This document shows positions 13,624-15,076 of a DNA stretch of 15,076 nucleotides, piece by piece. The DNA comes from Verrucomicrobiota bacterium (GTDB taxonomy: Bacteria; Verrucomicrobiota; Verrucomicrobiia; Opitutales; Opitutaceae): the NCBI GenBank assembly GCA_023446735.1, contig JAEXPQ010000037.1, positions 1-15,076 on the forward strand. The letters run 5' to 3'. Made by a program: the position numbers and the translations under genes. How positions within the stretch are numbered: the stretch's first letter is position 1; the number at the start of each line of letters is the position of its first letter. The notes below the pieces were generated by a model. The model ran no database searches. It saw nothing but the letters and a program-made list of their open reading frames with translations, and was not told where the DNA came from.

Positions 13624-14436
13624 ATGAGCGCCTCCGATGCACAGAGCGTGCCGTTATCCGCAGACCACCTCCGCCGTTTCGGCGGCGTGGGACGGCTGCT
13701 CGGTCGCGCCGCGCTGGAACGCCTCGCCGCGGCGAACGTGTGCGTGATTGGGCTGGGCGGCGTGGGCTCCTGGACGGTGGAGGCGCTCGCGCGCAGCGGC
13801 GTGGGCGCGCTGACGATCGTCGACCTCGACGAGGTGTGCGTGACGAATGTGAACCGCCAGTTGCCGGCGCTCAGCGACACGGTCGGCCGTCCGAAGGCCG
13901 TGGTGCTCGCCGAGCGGGTTCGCGGCATCAACCCGGCCTGTCGGGTGGAGCCCGTGGTCGAGTTCTTCACGAAGGAGAACTTCGAGCGCATCCTCGCGCC
14001 GCGGTTCGACTTTGTCGTCGATGCCACCGATAGCCTGCAACACAAGCTGCTCGCCCTCTGGCAATGCCGCGAGCGCGGTCTGGCCGCGCTCACCGTGGGC
14101 GCCAGCGCCGGCAAACGCGACGGCACGCGGGTGAAGGTCGCGGATCTCGGCGACGCGGAGAATGACGCGCTGCTGCGCTATGTGCGCAAGCGCCTGCGCG
14201 AGCGGCATGGGTTCCCCCGCGGCGAGGGTTCGCAGTTCGGCGTGCGGTGCGTGTACTCGCCCGAGCGCCCGGTGTATCCGTGGGCCGACGGCAGCGTGTG
14301 CGCCACGCAGGAGCCCGGCGCGCCGACCGAGCTCGATTGCGAGAACGGGCTGGGCAGCGCCACCTTCGTGACCGGCGCCTTCGGTTTTGCCGCGGCCGGC
14401 GAGGTGGTGCGGTTGCTGACCAGCGGGGGAGGTTAG
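13624..14436 (+). CDS. tcdA: tRNA threonylcarbamoyladenosine dehydratase (TcdA/CsdL)
   Basis: 270 residues. A ThiF/E1-like adenylating enzyme that converts t6A37 of ANN-decoding tRNAs to the cyclic ct6A form in an ATP-dependent step. The nucleotide-binding loop is VIGLGGVGSWTVEALARSGV (41-60). TIVDLDEVCVTNVNRQL (64-80) and ERVRGINPACRV (97-108) closely match E. coli TcdA, as do VDATDS (132-137), GVRCVYSPE (206-214), YPWADGSVC (218-226) and GLGSATFVTGAFGFAAA (242-258). The RRFGG..RL.G..AL opening (17-31) is also family-specific. Starts at GTG 13606, ATG 13609 or ATG 13624 are all in frame; 13624 is chosen because conserved sequence begins soon after, but 13609 is equally possible. No Shine-Dalgarno sequence is obvious. 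The gene is divergent from the hybrid kinase, and no csdA/csdE partner is in the window. Confidence 0.94.
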   Translation: MSASDAQSVPLSADHLRRFGGVGRLLGRAALERLAAANVCVIGLGGVGSWTVEALARSGVGALTIVDLDEVCVTNVNRQLPALSDTVGRPKAVVLAERVRGINPACRVEPVVEFFTKENFERILAPRFDFVVDATDSLQHKLLALWQCRERGLAALTVGASAGKRDGTRVKVADLGDAENDALLRYVRKRLRERHGFPRGEGSQFGVRCVYSPERPVYPWADGSVCATQEPGAPTELDCENGLGSATFVTGAFGFAAAGEVVRLLTSGGG

Positions 14437-14552
14437 GCCGGTCGGTGCCGGGGCGGCGGTGCGAAACGTGCTCGTGGCGGTGGCGTCGCGGTCGGGTCGG
14501 GCGTATCCTACCGCGAAGATTCACCGGGTCTCGGTCCGCAACGGGGGTCGCC

Positions 14553-15071
14553 ATGATGCTCCATTCGCGCCTTTGGCTGTTCGTTCTCGTGGTGGTCGTC
14601 TTCCTCGTGCTGACGACGGCGCTGGGCGCGGCGCCCGTCGAGCCCCCGGCGGCTGCGGCGGTCCCGGAGGTCGTGGCGCCGAGCGACAACCCCGCCACGG
14701 TGCTCGCGGCCACGCTGCTGCTTCACCTGGTGGCGACCGCGATCGCGTTGCGCCTCGGGATGAAGATCTTCTACGAGAGCGCGATGTCCGGCGGCTTTCT
14801 CGCGATCGTCGTCATCGATGCGCTTGTGGTGGCCGCGATGATCGTCACGGGGCCGCTGTCGGGCGGCCTGACCGCGATGCTGGGGCCGCAGGCGGTCGTG
14901 ACGGCGCTGGTGATGGTGGTGACGGTGCACCACTTCGGCTTCACGAAGGAACGTTTCACCGTCATCCCGACTGTGCTGGTGGCGAAGGCCTTCGCCTTCT
15001 TCGGCGAGGTGGCGCTGCGTATTCTGTTCCTCGACGCACTGCTGCGGTGGGCGGCGGGCCGCGGCTGGTGA
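14553..15071 (+). CDS. Small integral membrane protein of unknown function
   Basis: 172 residues from the ATG at 14553 (a second ATG follows at 14556). Residues 6-26 are a hydrophobic signal or anchor segment (LWLFVLVVVVFLVLTTALGA), followed by a Pro/Ala-rich stretch (27-46). Four more membrane-spanning candidates follow: 47-68, 82-100, 112-128 and 137-163. Charged residues lie in short loops (KIFYES at 71-76, GFTKERFT at 129-136). I recognise no family. GGGGG 7 bases before the ATG is a possible weak ribosome site. It follows tcdA by 116 bases, and TATCCT at 14505-14510 in that gap could be a -10, but no -35 fits. The frame is open upstream into tcdA, but that part is antisense-like junk in the wrong frame. 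The gene ends five bases before the window edge. Confidence 0.75.
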   Translation: MMLHSRLWLFVLVVVVFLVLTTALGAAPVEPPAAAAVPEVVAPSDNPATVLAATLLLHLVATAIALRLGMKIFYESAMSGGFLAIVVIDALVVAAMIVTGPLSGGLTAMLGPQAVVTALVMVVTVHHFGFTKERFTVIPTVLVAKAFAFFGEVALRILFLDALLRWAAGRGW

Positions 15072-15076
15072 GCCGC

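Noticed and set aside
13442..13642. Kinase start at the GTG at 13642
   Set aside because: It would overlap the start of tcdA on the other strand and add a Pro/Arg-rich segment with no domain character. GTG 13441 is preferred, though still uncertain.

Overview
The window is a very GC-rich, compact bacterial chromosome segment carrying mostly housekeeping genes. There is no phage, transposon, CRISPR array, tRNA or rRNA. Gene style and content (RF1-PrmC pair, TolB-like propeller, Mrp beside a DUF59 protein, DUF418 protein, GGTCGGAGACC-type intergenic palindromes) suggest a Verrucomicrobiota member, probably Opitutales/Opitutaceae. That placement rests on family knowledge and not on a search.

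Layout. Positions 1-190 hold the end of rpmG (ribosomal protein L33) and a perfect long hairpin. A leftward Fe-S-related group follows: mrp (GTG start, 2045-972), a stand-alone DUF59/MIP18 protein (897-577) with its own candidate promoter, and a small conserved unknown protein (567-334). Divergent from mrp is an exported TolB-like beta-propeller protein (2178-3365). After a palindromic intergenic element come sodA (Mn-type superoxide dismutase) and tadA (tRNA adenosine-34 deaminase), both leftward. Rightward are infA (IF-1), a XerC/D tyrosine recombinase, and a small exported lytic-transglycosylase-like protein. The terminator of the last lies inside the 3' end of the convergent leftward HAD-phosphatase gene (8016-6994). 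Then rightward: prfA (RF1), prmC (RF methyltransferase) and a DUF418 membrane protein. A leftward hybrid histidine kinase (LOV-like PAS, HisKA, HATPase, REC) converges on the DUF418 gene. The window ends with tcdA (t6A dehydratase) and a small unknown membrane protein.

How the genes relate. Translation and tRNA modification dominate: rpmG, tadA, infA, prfA, prmC, tcdA. prfA-prmC is an enzyme-substrate pair, since PrmC methylates the GGQ glutamine of RF1. The mrp and DUF59 genes probably work in iron-sulfur cluster maturation, but this Mrp has lost the usual cysteines. The hybrid kinase has its own receiver and no partner regulator nearby.

I do not see a convincing undescribed multi-gene system. 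The points most worth a second look are the cysteine-less Mrp beside a cysteine-bearing DUF59 protein, a terminator embedded in an opposing gene, a possibly leaderless DUF59 gene, the prevalence of C/T-rich leaders without Shine-Dalgarno sequences, and repeated short palindromes in intergenic gaps. No gap without a gene exceeds 300 bases; the largest are 3366-3611, 10258-10470 and 126-333.
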